DNA of 64,000 nt from Kitasatospora mediocidica KCTC 9733 (GTDB taxonomy: Bacteria; Actinomycetota; Actinomycetes; Streptomycetales; Streptomycetaceae), in contig NZ_JQLN01000007.1 of the NCBI RefSeq assembly GCF_000744225.1, positions 1,054,001-1,118,000 on the forward strand, given 5' to 3'. Position 1 is the first letter of the stretch. Each line of letters starts with the position of its first letter. This document shows positions 9,223-16,439 of the stretch, piece by piece. Both the position numbers and the translations under genes were made by a program. Under the pieces are notes generated by a model that saw only the letters and a program-made list of their open reading frames with translations, was not told the origin of the DNA and searched no databases.

Positions 9223-10302
9223 TCAGGGCCGCACCACCGCCGCGACCGGCATCGCCGAGACGCTCTCGTAACGCACCCGGGCGCCGGGGTAGGGCGCGTG
9301 TACGACGACACCACCGCCGGCGTACATGCCGACGTGGTGCATGTCCCTGAAGAAGATCACCAGGTCTCCCGGTCGCGCCTCGGCCAGGCTGATCCGCTGC
9401 CCCCCGAACGCCTGTGCCTGCGAGGTGCGCGGCAGGGTCACTCCGGCCTGCCGCCAGGCCCAGTACATCAGACCCGAGCAGTCGAAGGAACCGGGGCCGG
9501 TGGACCCGTAGACGTACGGGGAGCCGATCTTGCCGATCGCCGCCGCGAGCGCGGCAGCCGCCCGGTCCGAGGACGGCGACTGGGTGCCCAGGTCGACCCG
9601 GTCGGTGCCGCGGGCGGCCCGGTCGTGGGCGTCCCGGGCGTCCTGGGCCGCGAGTTGGGCGCGGTCGTGGGCGTCCAGCGTGTTCAGCAGCACCTGGGCG
9701 CTCTTCAGCCGCTGCTGGACCTGCTGCTTGCAGTCCACCAACGACTTGCGCACGCCGTCGAGTTCGGCGAGCTTGCTGGTGGCCTCGGCACGCCGCTGGT
9801 CGAGCCGGCGCTGCTGCTCGACCACCTCGCGCAGCGAGGCGGCGCGCTGCTCGGCGGCCTGGGCGAGGTTACGGGCCCGGTCGAGATAGCGCTCCGGGTC
9901 CGAGGAGAGCATCAGCTGCACGGAGGGGTCCATGCCGCCCGACCGGTACTCGGCCGCCGCGACCGTCGACAGCTGGCCGCGCATCCGGTTCAGCGCGTCC
10001 TGCCCCTCGGCGACCTGCGCCTGAAGCACCCCCGACTCGCTCTGCAGACGCTTCTGCGCCTCCTCCGCCGCGTTGGACTTCTCCGAGGCCTGCTCGGCCT
10101 CCGAGTAGAGCTGGTCGACCTGCGCCTTGACGTCCTTCTTGTCGGGGGTCGGCGCGGTGGGGACGGCCTGGGCGCCGCCTGCGGCGGCTATCGCCAGGGC
10201 GGTGGTCGCGGCGGCCGTGACCGCCAGGGCGCGGGCGAACCGCCGTGCGGTGCCCGGGAGGGCAGCGCGGCCGGGGTGGGTCGGACGGTGCGGCATCACC
10301 AT
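9223..10302 (-). CDS. Secreted NlpC/P60 endopeptidase, RipA-like (paralogue 1)
   Basis: 359 aa. An Ala-rich signal peptide (..RRFARALAVTAAATTALAIAAAGG.., given in part) is followed by a coiled coil of about 180 residues rich in Gln, Glu and Ala, then the catalytic NlpC/P60 domain. Catalytic residues are visible: Cys in SFDCSGLMYW, His in DMHHVGMYAGGG, and a second polar His in VVVHAP. The family cleaves D-glutamyl-diaminopimelate bonds in peptidoglycan; the coiled coil may restrain the enzyme. ATG 10302 fits the signal peptide, with GGAG about 14 nt upstream; ATG 10296 is close by. It is the most diverged of three neighbouring paralogues and has its own probable promoter. Confidence 0.9.
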   Translation of the reverse strand: MVMPHRPTHPGRAALPGTARRFARALAVTAAATTALAIAAAGGAQAVPTAPTPDKKDVKAQVDQLYSEAEQASEKSNAAEEAQKRLQSESGVLQAQVAEGQDALNRMRGQLSTVAAAEYRSGGMDPSVQLMLSSDPERYLDRARNLAQAAEQRAASLREVVEQQRRLDQRRAEATSKLAELDGVRKSLVDCKQQVQQRLKSAQVLLNTLDAHDRAQLAAQDARDAHDRAARGTDRVDLGTQSPSSDRAAAALAAAIGKIGSPYVYGSTGPGSFDCSGLMYWAWRQAGVTLPRTSQAQAFGGQRISLAEARPGDLVIFFRDMHHVGMYAGGGVVVHAPYPGARVRYESVSAMPVAAVVRP

Positions 10303-10348
10303 GAGGCGACGGCTCCAATCGACGTGGAAAGCGGAACTCCGAGCGCCG

Positions 10349-10377
10349 ACGTTAGCGGGTACGGCGAATGACTCCAA
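10349..10377 (-). promoter_or_regulatory. Probable promoter of NlpC/P60 paralogue 1
   Basis: Reading leftward, TTGGAG (10377-10372) and TAACGT (10354-10349) are separated by 17 bp, close to the housekeeping -35/-10 pattern, about 45 bp before the start codon. Confidence 0.5.
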
Positions 10378-10441
10378 ACCCTTGCCAAGACGAATATTTG
10401 ACCATCAATCGGACATTCGTCCGATCCCGGAAACGCCAACA

Positions 10442-10467
10442 GCCCGGCCTCCCAAGGGAGACCGGGC
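10442..10467 (-). terminator. Hairpin downstream of NlpC/P60 paralogue 2
   Basis: GCCCGG-CCTCCC pairs with GGGAG-A-CCGGGC around a short loop with one mismatch. It lies 26 bp past the stop of the leftward NlpC/P60 gene and separates it from the promoter of paralogue 1. Confidence 0.6.
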
Positions 10468-10492
10468 CGCAGTCGGCCGCGAGGCCCTGCGA

Positions 10493-11581
10493 TCAGGGGC
10501 GCACGATGGCCGTGATCGGCATGTTCGAGGCAGCCTCGTAACGGACCACCGAGCCGGTGTGCGGGGCGTGGATCACATTGCCGCCACCCACGTAGATGCC
10601 GACGTGGTCACCGCCGTAGAAGATGATCAGGTCGCCGATCTGGGCGTTGGCCAGGTTGGTGCCCAGGTTGGTGCCGTACGCCTCCTGCTCCTGCGAGGTG
10701 CGCGGCAGCGAGACGCCGGCCTGCGCGTAGGCCCACTGGGTCAGACCGGAGCAGTCGAACGAGCCCGGGCCGGTGGCGCCGTAGACGTAGGGCGCACCGA
10801 GCTTGCTCTCGGCGGCCGCGACCGCGGCGGCGGCCTGCGGGTTGGCGCCCGCCGTGGAGGTCAGGTCGGTGCGAGTCGCACCGCGCGAGGCGGCCTGACC
10901 ACCGGCGGCCTGGGCGGCGGCCGATGCCTTCGCCGCGGAGTCGGCGGCGGCCTTGGCCTCGGCGGCGGCCATCTGCTGGCGCTGCTGCTCGGTGAGCGAG
11001 TTCAGCAGGTCCTGGGCCTTCGCCAACTTGGCCTGCACGTCGGTCTTGGCGGCCTGCAGGGTCTGCGTGGTGGCGGCCAGGTCGGCGAGCTTGCTCTGCG
11101 CGTCGGCCTTGTCCTGGTCGAGCTTCTGCTGCTGCTGCTGGAGGTCCTTCAGCGTCTCGGACTGCGTGCTGTTCATCTGGCTGACCGAGCCGGCCTGCGT
11201 GAGGAACGTGTCCGGGCTGGCACTGAGCATCAGCTGCACGGTCGGGGATATACCGCCCGAGGCGTACTGGTTGGCGGCCACCTCGGCCAGGCCGCCCTGC
11301 AGGTTGGTCACCTGGTCCTGCTGGCGGGCCACCTGGTCCTGGAGCTGGCCGACCTGCTTGGTGAGGTCCGCCTGCTTCTCCTGGGCACCGTCCAGCTGCT
11401 GACTGGCGGTCTCGGCCTGCGCGTTCAGGGCATCGACCTGAGACTTGACCTGGTCGAGCGTGGGCGCCGGGTCTGCGTGCGCTCCGGCCTGGGAGGACAA
11501 GGCCATGGCGGTTGCGGCGGCTGCGGTCAGGATCGACGCGCGAGTTCGACCGGCGGGCTTGGGACGACGATGGGACGCCAC
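10493..11581 (-). CDS. Secreted NlpC/P60 endopeptidase, c-di-AMP riboswitch-controlled (paralogue 2)
   Basis: 362 aa beginning VASHRRPKPAGR. The architecture is a signal peptide to about residue 36, an extended coiled coil (residues about 40-225, rich in Gln, Ala and Lys) and a C-terminal NlpC/P60 domain with catalytic Cys in SFDCSGLTQWAYAQAG and His in GGDHVGIYVGGG followed by VIHAPH. The predicted role is cleavage of peptidoglycan cross-bridge peptides in wall remodelling. GTG 11581 has AAGGAG 9 nt upstream. The gene lies behind a long leader holding a c-di-AMP riboswitch and a separate promoter, so wall hydrolysis is probably tied to c-di-AMP level. Confidence 0.93.
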   Translation of the reverse strand: MASHRRPKPAGRTRASILTAAAATAMALSSQAGAHADPAPTLDQVKSQVDALNAQAETASQQLDGAQEKQADLTKQVGQLQDQVARQQDQVTNLQGGLAEVAANQYASGGISPTVQLMLSASPDTFLTQAGSVSQMNSTQSETLKDLQQQQQKLDQDKADAQSKLADLAATTQTLQAAKTDVQAKLAKAQDLLNSLTEQQRQQMAAAEAKAAADSAAKASAAAQAAGGQAASRGATRTDLTSTAGANPQAAAAVAAAESKLGAPYVYGATGPGSFDCSGLTQWAYAQAGVSLPRTSQEQEAYGTNLGTNLANAQIGDLIIFYGGDHVGIYVGGGNVIHAPHTGSVVRYEAASNMPITAIVRP

Positions 11582-11603
11582 GAAGGCGGGCTCCTTCTTC
11601 CTA

Positions 11604-11800
11604 CGTCCGCCTACCGGGTGAGCTGACGGGTTCGGGCTGGAAGAGATGCCCTACGACGCCTCACCGACCTCTCGGTCGACCTGGCGCCGATTCACCCCGA
11701 GGAACGTGGTTCCCCGGCTCCGGTCCGCAGCACCCTCACGGGGGATCCCCGTCGGGCAGTCAACTGCCCGGCTGCATTCCAGACTCGGCGGTAGCCCCCG
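11604..11800 (-). promoter_or_regulatory. c-di-AMP riboswitch (ydaO-yuaA class)
   Basis: Reading leftward, the leader carries the conserved blocks of this class in order: CTACCGCCGAGTC (5' side of P1, about 11797-11785), GGAGCCGGGGAACC (around 11720-11707), GGGGTGAATC (around 11700-11691), and near the 3' end CCGAACCCGTCAGCTCACC followed by CGGTAGGCGG, which pairs with the first block. It ends about 20 nt before the start codon of the NlpC/P60 gene. In actinomycetes this class is known to control cell-wall hydrolases. Confidence 0.92.
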
Positions 11801-11846
11801 CTGTCACCCGGGTCGGGTGATCTCCATCGCGGCGGCTCACAGCAGG

Positions 11847-11876
11847 ACCCTAGTAACAGAACCGTGATCCGTTCAA
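11847..11876 (-). promoter_or_regulatory. Probable promoter of the riboswitch leader
   Basis: TTGAAC (11876-11871) and TAGGGT (11852-11847) are spaced by 18 bp, placing transcription start near 11840, just ahead of the riboswitch. An identical TAGGGT hexamer also lies upstream of the third NlpC/P60 gene. Confidence 0.55.
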
Positions 11877-12117
11877 ATCCTTGTCAGAAAAAAGGTCCAA
11901 CTTTGACTGTGGGTGATATGGGGGTCACGGGTCGTCGATCATGGCGGGAGCGCCGAGTGGCACAGCTCACAAAAACCGGTGGCGGGGCGTCAGTTGCGCT
12001 CGACGACCGTCGGAGCGACTGAACGTCAGAGCTCGGCGCGCCCGCTCGCGCCGACGCGTCGTTCGGCGTCGGCGAACGGTGGGAGCCGGGCGGGAGTGGA
12101 GCAGGCGGGGTGAAGCC
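11877..12117. other. Intergenic region without a recognised gene
   Basis: About 240 bp between the riboswitch promoter and the terminator of the next NlpC/P60 gene. Only short frames with poor codon bias are present. I see no RNA or repeat. Confidence 0.5.
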
Positions 12118-12140
12118 GGCGGCGGTCGGCGACCGCCGCC
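12118..12140 (-). terminator. Terminator of NlpC/P60 paralogue 3
   Basis: A perfect 10-bp stem, GGCGGCGGTC with GACCGCCGCC, closes a 3-nt loop 3 bp beyond the stop codon. Confidence 0.75.
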
Positions 12141-12143
12141 AGG

Positions 12144-13178
12144 TCAGACCCGGCGGATGGTGTTGATCGGACCGATCGAGGTGGCGTCGGCGATCCGGAC
12201 CACGTCGCCGGTGTGCGGAGCGTGCACCACCTTGCCGTTGCCGATGTACATGCCCACGTGGTGCATGTCGCCGCCGTAGATGACCAGGTCGCCCGGCTCG
12301 GCCTGGGCCAGGCTCGGCACCCGGGTGCCGTAGACGCCCTGCTCCTGCGAGGTGCGCGGCAGCGAGACGCCGGCCTGGAGGTAGGAGTAGACCATCAGGC
12401 CCGAGCAGTCGAAGTTGTTCGGACCGGTCGCGCCCCAGACGTACGCCTTGCCCAGCTCGCTCAGCGCGACCTGCACGGCGGTCGCCGCATAGCCGGAGGC
12501 CGGCGGCAGGTTGAGGCTGCTGAGGTCGGTGCGGGCACTGTCGCGCGAGGCGCGGTCGGCCTGGGCCAGGGAGGCCCGGTCGGCGGCGCTGAGCGAGTTC
12601 ATCAGCTTCTGCGCCGCGGCGAGCTTGGCCTGGACGTCCGCCTTGGCCTGGTTCAGCTCCTGCGTGGAGCGGTCCAGCTCGGCCAGCGTGGCGGCGGCCT
12701 CCTGCTTCTCCTGGTCCAGCTTGCGCTGGTCGGACTGCAGGGACTTCAGCGCCTCGGTCTCGGTGGAGGTGGCCTCCGCCATGCTGGAGGCCTGGTCCAG
12801 ATAGGCCGTCGGGTTGGAGTTGAGCATCAGCTGCACCGACGGGTCGATACCGCCGCTGCGGTACTGGTCCGCGGCCACCCCGGCGAGGCCGGACTGCAGC
12901 TGCGTCACCTCGGCCTGCTGACGGGCCACCTGGTCCTGCAGGTCGGAGGCCTGCTGGCGCAGCTGGTCGCCGCGCTCCTTGGCTCCGTCGTACTTCTCGG
13001 AGGCCGCTTCCTGCTGCGTGTTGAGGCCGTCGATCTGCGCCTTGACGTCGTCCAGCGAGGGCTTGGGATCAGCCCAGGCGCCGCTCTGCGCGGACAGCGC
13101 GACAGCGGTCGCCGCAGCTGCGGTGAGCACGACGATCCGTGCACGGCTCGGCTGCTTGGGACGGCGATGGGACGCCAC
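12144..13178 (-). CDS. Secreted NlpC/P60 endopeptidase (paralogue 3)
   Basis: 344 aa beginning VASHRRPKQPSR. A signal peptide ends near residue 36, a coiled coil spans about 38-215 and the NlpC/P60 domain follows, with catalytic Cys in NFDCSGLMVYSYLQAG and His in DMHHVGMYIGNG then VVHAPH. The N-terminus and the leader just before the start (AAGGAG, seven or so bases from the GTG) match those of paralogue 2, showing a local duplication. Predicted to cut peptidoglycan stem peptides outside the cell. Unlike paralogue 2 it has no riboswitch; its 5' region instead shows TAGGGT about 70 bp upstream. The division of labour among the three enzymes is not visible. Confidence 0.92.
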   Translation of the reverse strand: MASHRRPKQPSRARIVVLTAAAATAVALSAQSGAWADPKPSLDDVKAQIDGLNTQQEAASEKYDGAKERGDQLRQQASDLQDQVARQQAEVTQLQSGLAGVAADQYRSGGIDPSVQLMLNSNPTAYLDQASSMAEATSTETEALKSLQSDQRKLDQEKQEAAATLAELDRSTQELNQAKADVQAKLAAAQKLMNSLSAADRASLAQADRASRDSARTDLSSLNLPPASGYAATAVQVALSELGKAYVWGATGPNNFDCSGLMVYSYLQAGVSLPRTSQEQGVYGTRVPSLAQAEPGDLVIYGGDMHHVGMYIGNGKVVHAPHTGDVVRIADATSIGPINTIRRV

Positions 13179-13352
13179 TGGACGGCTCCTTCTTCCTGCG
13201 GTCTCACCCGATCGGGCGAGTGGCCGGAAAAATAGGTTTGACGGCAGACCCTAGTGAAGATCACATCTTTGCGCCACTCTCCTCGTGGCACGAACTACCG
13301 TCCCACCAAGGGCCCTCACCGAACCTCCACACCCGGGCAACCACCGAGTCAC

Positions 13353-14756
13353 TCAGGCTCGGGAGAGCCGGTTCAGCAGCAGCACCGAGGCGACCGGACG
13401 GGCGCCCGCCTTGCGCACGCCGTCCGCGACCTCCTTGTCGGTGGAGACCACCACGACCGGCCGCCCCTGGGGCTCGGCCCGCACCAGCTGACGGATCAGC
13501 TCGTCCGCGGTCTGCCCGGTCCGACTGAACCGCACCCGCACCCCGCGCGGAGGCGCCATGATGACCGGAACGTCCAGGTCCTGGCCGTCGAAGACGCAGG
13601 TCACCTCGGCCTGGGTGCGCTGCGCCAGCATGGCCAGGCCGCCCAGCAGGCGCATCCGCTGCTGCTCCAGCGGCAGCGTCGGATAGCCGGTCTTGGTCAC
13701 GTTGTAGCCGTCCACCACCAGGTGGACCTGAGGAATCGCCAACAGCTGGTCGAGCAGCGCCGGGTCGTCCTCCGCCAGCGCCCGGCGGGCGACGTCGTGC
13801 GGCGAGGCCGAGGCCGGCACCACCGCGTCCACCAGGTCGGCCGGGTGCAGCTGGGTGACCGGCAGCGCCAGCTCGCGCTGGAGGCCCTGGGCCGACTGCA
13901 GCACGGTGTCCAGCAGCAGCCGCAACCGCATGTCCTCGACGCTGCGCCCCTCCCGGGCCGAGCGGCGGCCGGTCTCCAGCGCGCTCTCCAGCTCGGTGAT
14001 CCGGTGCTTGAGCCGCCGGCTCTCGCTCTCCGCCGCGCCGCGCTCGACGGTGGCGGCCGAGGCCGCGGCGGCCAGTTCGGCCTGAAGCTTCTTCACCTCG
14101 GCCTGGGCGCGGCGGGTGTCGCTCTCCAGGCTCCGCTGCTTCTTGCGCAGCGACTCCAGCTCCCGGCGGGTGCCCTCGGACTCGGCCCGCTGGCGGTCCA
14201 GGTCGGCCCGGGCCGAGGACCGCAGGGAGGACAGCTCCTCCTGGAGCTTCTCCACCATCCGCGCGGACTCCGCGACGGCGTCGTCGGCACCGGCCCGCTC
14301 CACCAGCTCGCTGACGTCCATCACCAGCTGCACCCAGCCGCGCGGCCGCAGCAGGTACGCGGCGGCGGCCACGTCCAGCGGCTCGGCCGCGCCGGGCACG
14401 CTCCCCGCCTCCAGCGCCTTGACCAGGTCGGGCTGGCCCAGCCGCAGCCGGTCCGCTATCCGCAGCCGGAAGACCGGTTCGGCCTCCAGCGCGGCCGCCA
14501 GGGCCGTGCCGGCGTACTTGGCCCGGCGGGCCGGGGTGAACTTCGCGTACGGACGGAGCGAGGCGGGCAACTCCGCGGCGGGCAGCCCACCGAGCGCGTC
14601 GGCGGCCAGCCCGACCACCCGGCGGCGGACGCCCTCGGGAAGCGGCCGGTCCAACTGCTCGGCAACGCCGGACGCCTCCTCAGGGGTCTGCGCCTCCGGG
14701 CCGGGAGCAGCAGACAGCTGCTCCTGCGGCTCAGCGGCCTCCCTCGCTGCGTCCAT
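13353..14756 (-). CDS. NYN-domain (YacP-like) putative RNA-binding nuclease with coiled coil
   Basis: 467 aa. Residues about 1-35 are acidic and disordered. Residues 35-150 form a helical domain with ..LRPYAKFTPARRAKYAG... Residues about 165-275 form a coiled coil of Arg, Glu and Leu, and the C-terminal 150 residues form a NYN/PIN-like domain with the acidic sites HLVVDGYNV, CVFDGQDLDV and VVVSTDKEVADG. YacP/NYN proteins are metal-dependent RNases in other bacteria, so RNA cleavage is likely but the target is unknown. ATG 14756 is preceded by GAGG at 8 nt. It is transcribed alone. Confidence 0.83.
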   Translation of the reverse strand: MDAAREAAEPQEQLSAAPGPEAQTPEEASGVAEQLDRPLPEGVRRRVVGLAADALGGLPAAELPASLRPYAKFTPARRAKYAGTALAAALEAEPVFRLRIADRLRLGQPDLVKALEAGSVPGAAEPLDVAAAAYLLRPRGWVQLVMDVSELVERAGADDAVAESARMVEKLQEELSSLRSSARADLDRQRAESEGTRRELESLRKKQRSLESDTRRAQAEVKKLQAELAAAASAATVERGAAESESRRLKHRITELESALETGRRSAREGRSVEDMRLRLLLDTVLQSAQGLQRELALPVTQLHPADLVDAVVPASASPHDVARRALAEDDPALLDQLLAIPQVHLVVDGYNVTKTGYPTLPLEQQRMRLLGGLAMLAQRTQAEVTCVFDGQDLDVPVIMAPPRGVRVRFSRTGQTADELIRQLVRAEPQGRPVVVVSTDKEVADGVRKAGARPVASVLLLNRLSRA

Positions 14757-14902
14757 CGCGTTCCTCGGCTCCGATCCTGGTCTGCGGGGCCGTCCGGCCG
14801 GGTGCCCGACGCCCTGAACTCACCACTGTGGGCAATTGTCGCGTGAACCGCGCCTCAGCGGACACCACGCCACACATCGCGCCCCCCGGCCGATCGGACC
14901 CG

Positions 14903-15142
14903 CTACTCTTCGGAACCCGGGCGGGCGACCAGCTCGATCTGGTCGACCGCGTTGCACCAACGGCAGCGGACCGACTCCAGCGACTCGCTCAGCACCTCGC
15001 GCTCCTCGACCTTCGGTTCGCCGGCCAGGTCGAGGTGGACGTACTCGACCACCCGGGACGAGCGCGTCACGTCGAAGCGGGTCAGGTTGCCGCACAGCGT
15101 GCAGCGCCAGCGGGTTTCGGCAGTGGGCGCGGGGACAGTCAT
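14903..15142 (-). CDS. Small zinc-ribbon protein
   Basis: 79 aa with two CxxC pairs, CTLCGN and CRWCNA, about 40 residues apart, enclosing a charged beta-rich segment. The layout is that of a single zinc ribbon of a kind common in actinomycetes, with unknown partner. ATG 15142 is preceded by AGAGGA at 9 nt. Upstream sequence in frame lacks coding character. The gene is divergent from the rhomboid gene, and the space between holds a 13-bp palindrome, ACCGGATACCGGT, at 15229-15241. Confidence 0.8.
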   Translation of the reverse strand: MTVPAPTAETRWRCTLCGNLTRFDVTRSSRVVEYVHLDLAGEPKVEEREVLSESLESVRCRWCNAVDQIELVARPGSEE

Positions 15143-15338
15143 GGGCGGGGTCCTCTCGGCTGGTCCATGGTCCGGGCCGGTGCTCTGCCCAGGCTCCAAG
15201 CCTAGGCCCTGGCCCTGAAGCACCCGGCACCGGATACCGGTTCCCACCAGCGCCCGGACGGCCCGCGCGGACCTCGCGGTAACCCGGTCGCAGCACACGG
15301 CGGTGTCGGCGACGGCCCGGCGCGGAATGCATCCCCGC

Positions 15339-16145
15339 ATGGTGCTCCCGGTACGCGACGAGGTCGGCCGCCACGAGGACGGGCCGACCGGCCCGGCCCC
15401 GCTCGTCAGCTACCTGCTGATCGCGCTGAACTGCGTGGTCTTCCTGCTCGGGCCCAGCGGCCTCAACCCGCTGTACGGCGCGACCGCCCCCGACCGGGCC
15501 TGCGCCGCCCAGCACTACCAGCAGCGCTGGGGCGCGATCCCCGCCGAGCTGCTGAGCGACCGTCCACTGACCGCGGCTCAGCTGGCCGGGACCACGCCGC
15601 CGCTGCCCGGCTGTCCGCCGACCGCCACGCCCGGCAAGAGCCCGGCACTCTCGCTGCTCAGCTCGCTCTTCGTGCACGGCGGCTGGCTGCACCTGCTGGG
15701 CAACATGCTCTTTCTCTTCGTCTTCGGCCCGGGGGTGGAGGAGCGCCTGGGCCGGCTGCGCTTCCTCCTCTTCTACCTGGCCGCCGGGGCCCTGGCGGCG
15801 TACGGCTACGCCCTGACCGGAGGCGGCGCCGAGTCGCTGCGGCCGCTGGTCGGCGCCTCGGGCGCGATCGCCGGAGTGCTCGGCGGCTACCTGCGGCTCT
15901 ACCCCAGGGCCCGGGTCACCGCGCTCGTCCCGCTGCTGTTCTTCCTGCCACTGCGCTTCCCCGCCTGGCTGGTGCTCGGGCTGTGGTTCGGCGTCCAGTG
16001 GTGGTCGGCCCGCGACGCCGTCCCCGGTGTCGCCTACCTCGCGCATGTGATCGGCTTCAGCGCGGGCTTCCTCGCCGTGTGGGTGGCCCATCGGCGTGCC
16101 GGATACGCTGGCCGCACCTCTCGTCCCCCAGGAGCCCCCTCGTGA
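15339..16145 (+). CDS. Rhomboid-family intramembrane serine protease
   Basis: 268 aa with six or seven membrane segments. Rhomboid signatures are present: HLLGNMLF in the second segment (HxxxN), the catalytic serine in VGASGAIAGVLGG, and the catalytic histidine in YLAHVIGFSAGF near the C-terminus. A large external loop (about residues 45-105, containing three Cys) sits between the first two segments. It cleaves membrane proteins within the bilayer; substrate unknown. The start is unclear: ATG 15339 gives the conserved-looking MVLPVRDEVGRHEDGPTGP, with ATG 15327 as an alternative and no good ribosome site for either. The stop overlaps the GTG of the next gene by three bases, indicating coupling. 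Confidence 0.88.
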   Translation: MVLPVRDEVGRHEDGPTGPAPLVSYLLIALNCVVFLLGPSGLNPLYGATAPDRACAAQHYQQRWGAIPAELLSDRPLTAAQLAGTTPPLPGCPPTATPGKSPALSLLSSLFVHGGWLHLLGNMLFLFVFGPGVEERLGRLRFLLFYLAAGALAAYGYALTGGGAESLRPLVGASGAIAGVLGGYLRLYPRARVTALVPLLFFLPLRFPAWLVLGLWFGVQWWSARDAVPGVAYLAHVIGFSAGFLAVWVAHRRAGYAGRTSRPPGAPS

Positions 16146-16420
16146 TCACCGCCATCGTGCTCATCAAGACCAGCGTCGACCGGATCCCCGAGATCGCCGA
16201 GGCGATCGCCGCCATCGAGGGCGTCAGCGAGGTCTACTCGGTGACCGGCGGCTACGACCTGGTGGCGATGGTGCGGGTGCGCCACCACGAGGACCTGGCC
16301 GAGGTGATCCCCGGGCGGCTCAACAAGGTCCCCGGCGTCGAGCACACCGAGACCCAGATCGCCTTCCGCACCTACTCGCAGCACGACCTGGAAACCGCCT
16401 TCGCGCTCGGCCTGGAGTAA
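16142..16420 (+). CDS. Stand-alone Lrp/AsnC ligand-binding (RAM) domain protein
   Basis: 92 aa consisting only of the RAM (regulation of amino acid metabolism) fold: IVLIKTSVDRIPEIAEAIA, VSEVYSVTGGYDLVAMVRV and a C-terminal TQIAFRTYS strand. There is no helix-turn-helix, so it cannot bind DNA alone in the usual way and may be a sensor or a partner of a full Lrp protein. GTG 16142 overlaps the rhomboid stop (GTGA) and has AGGAG 7 nt upstream. It is convergent with the aminotransferase gene 20 bp away. Confidence 0.88.
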   Translation: MITAIVLIKTSVDRIPEIAEAIAAIEGVSEVYSVTGGYDLVAMVRVRHHEDLAEVIPGRLNKVPGVEHTETQIAFRTYSQHDLETAFALGLE

Positions 16421-16439
16421 CTCGGCCTAAGGTCCACGG

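Noticed and set aside
11512..11820. Open frame rightward across the NlpC/P60 start and leader
   Set aside because: It lies over the c-di-AMP riboswitch and has no coding bias; the conserved RNA explains the sequence.
11913..12113. Short open frames in the gap between two NlpC/P60 genes
   Set aside because: Codon use is unlike the neighbours and there is no supporting start context.
16142..16420. Full Lrp regulator truncated by frameshift
   Set aside because: The start has its own AGGAG and overlaps the previous stop cleanly; no helix-turn-helix is coded upstream, so it is a genuine stand-alone RAM domain.
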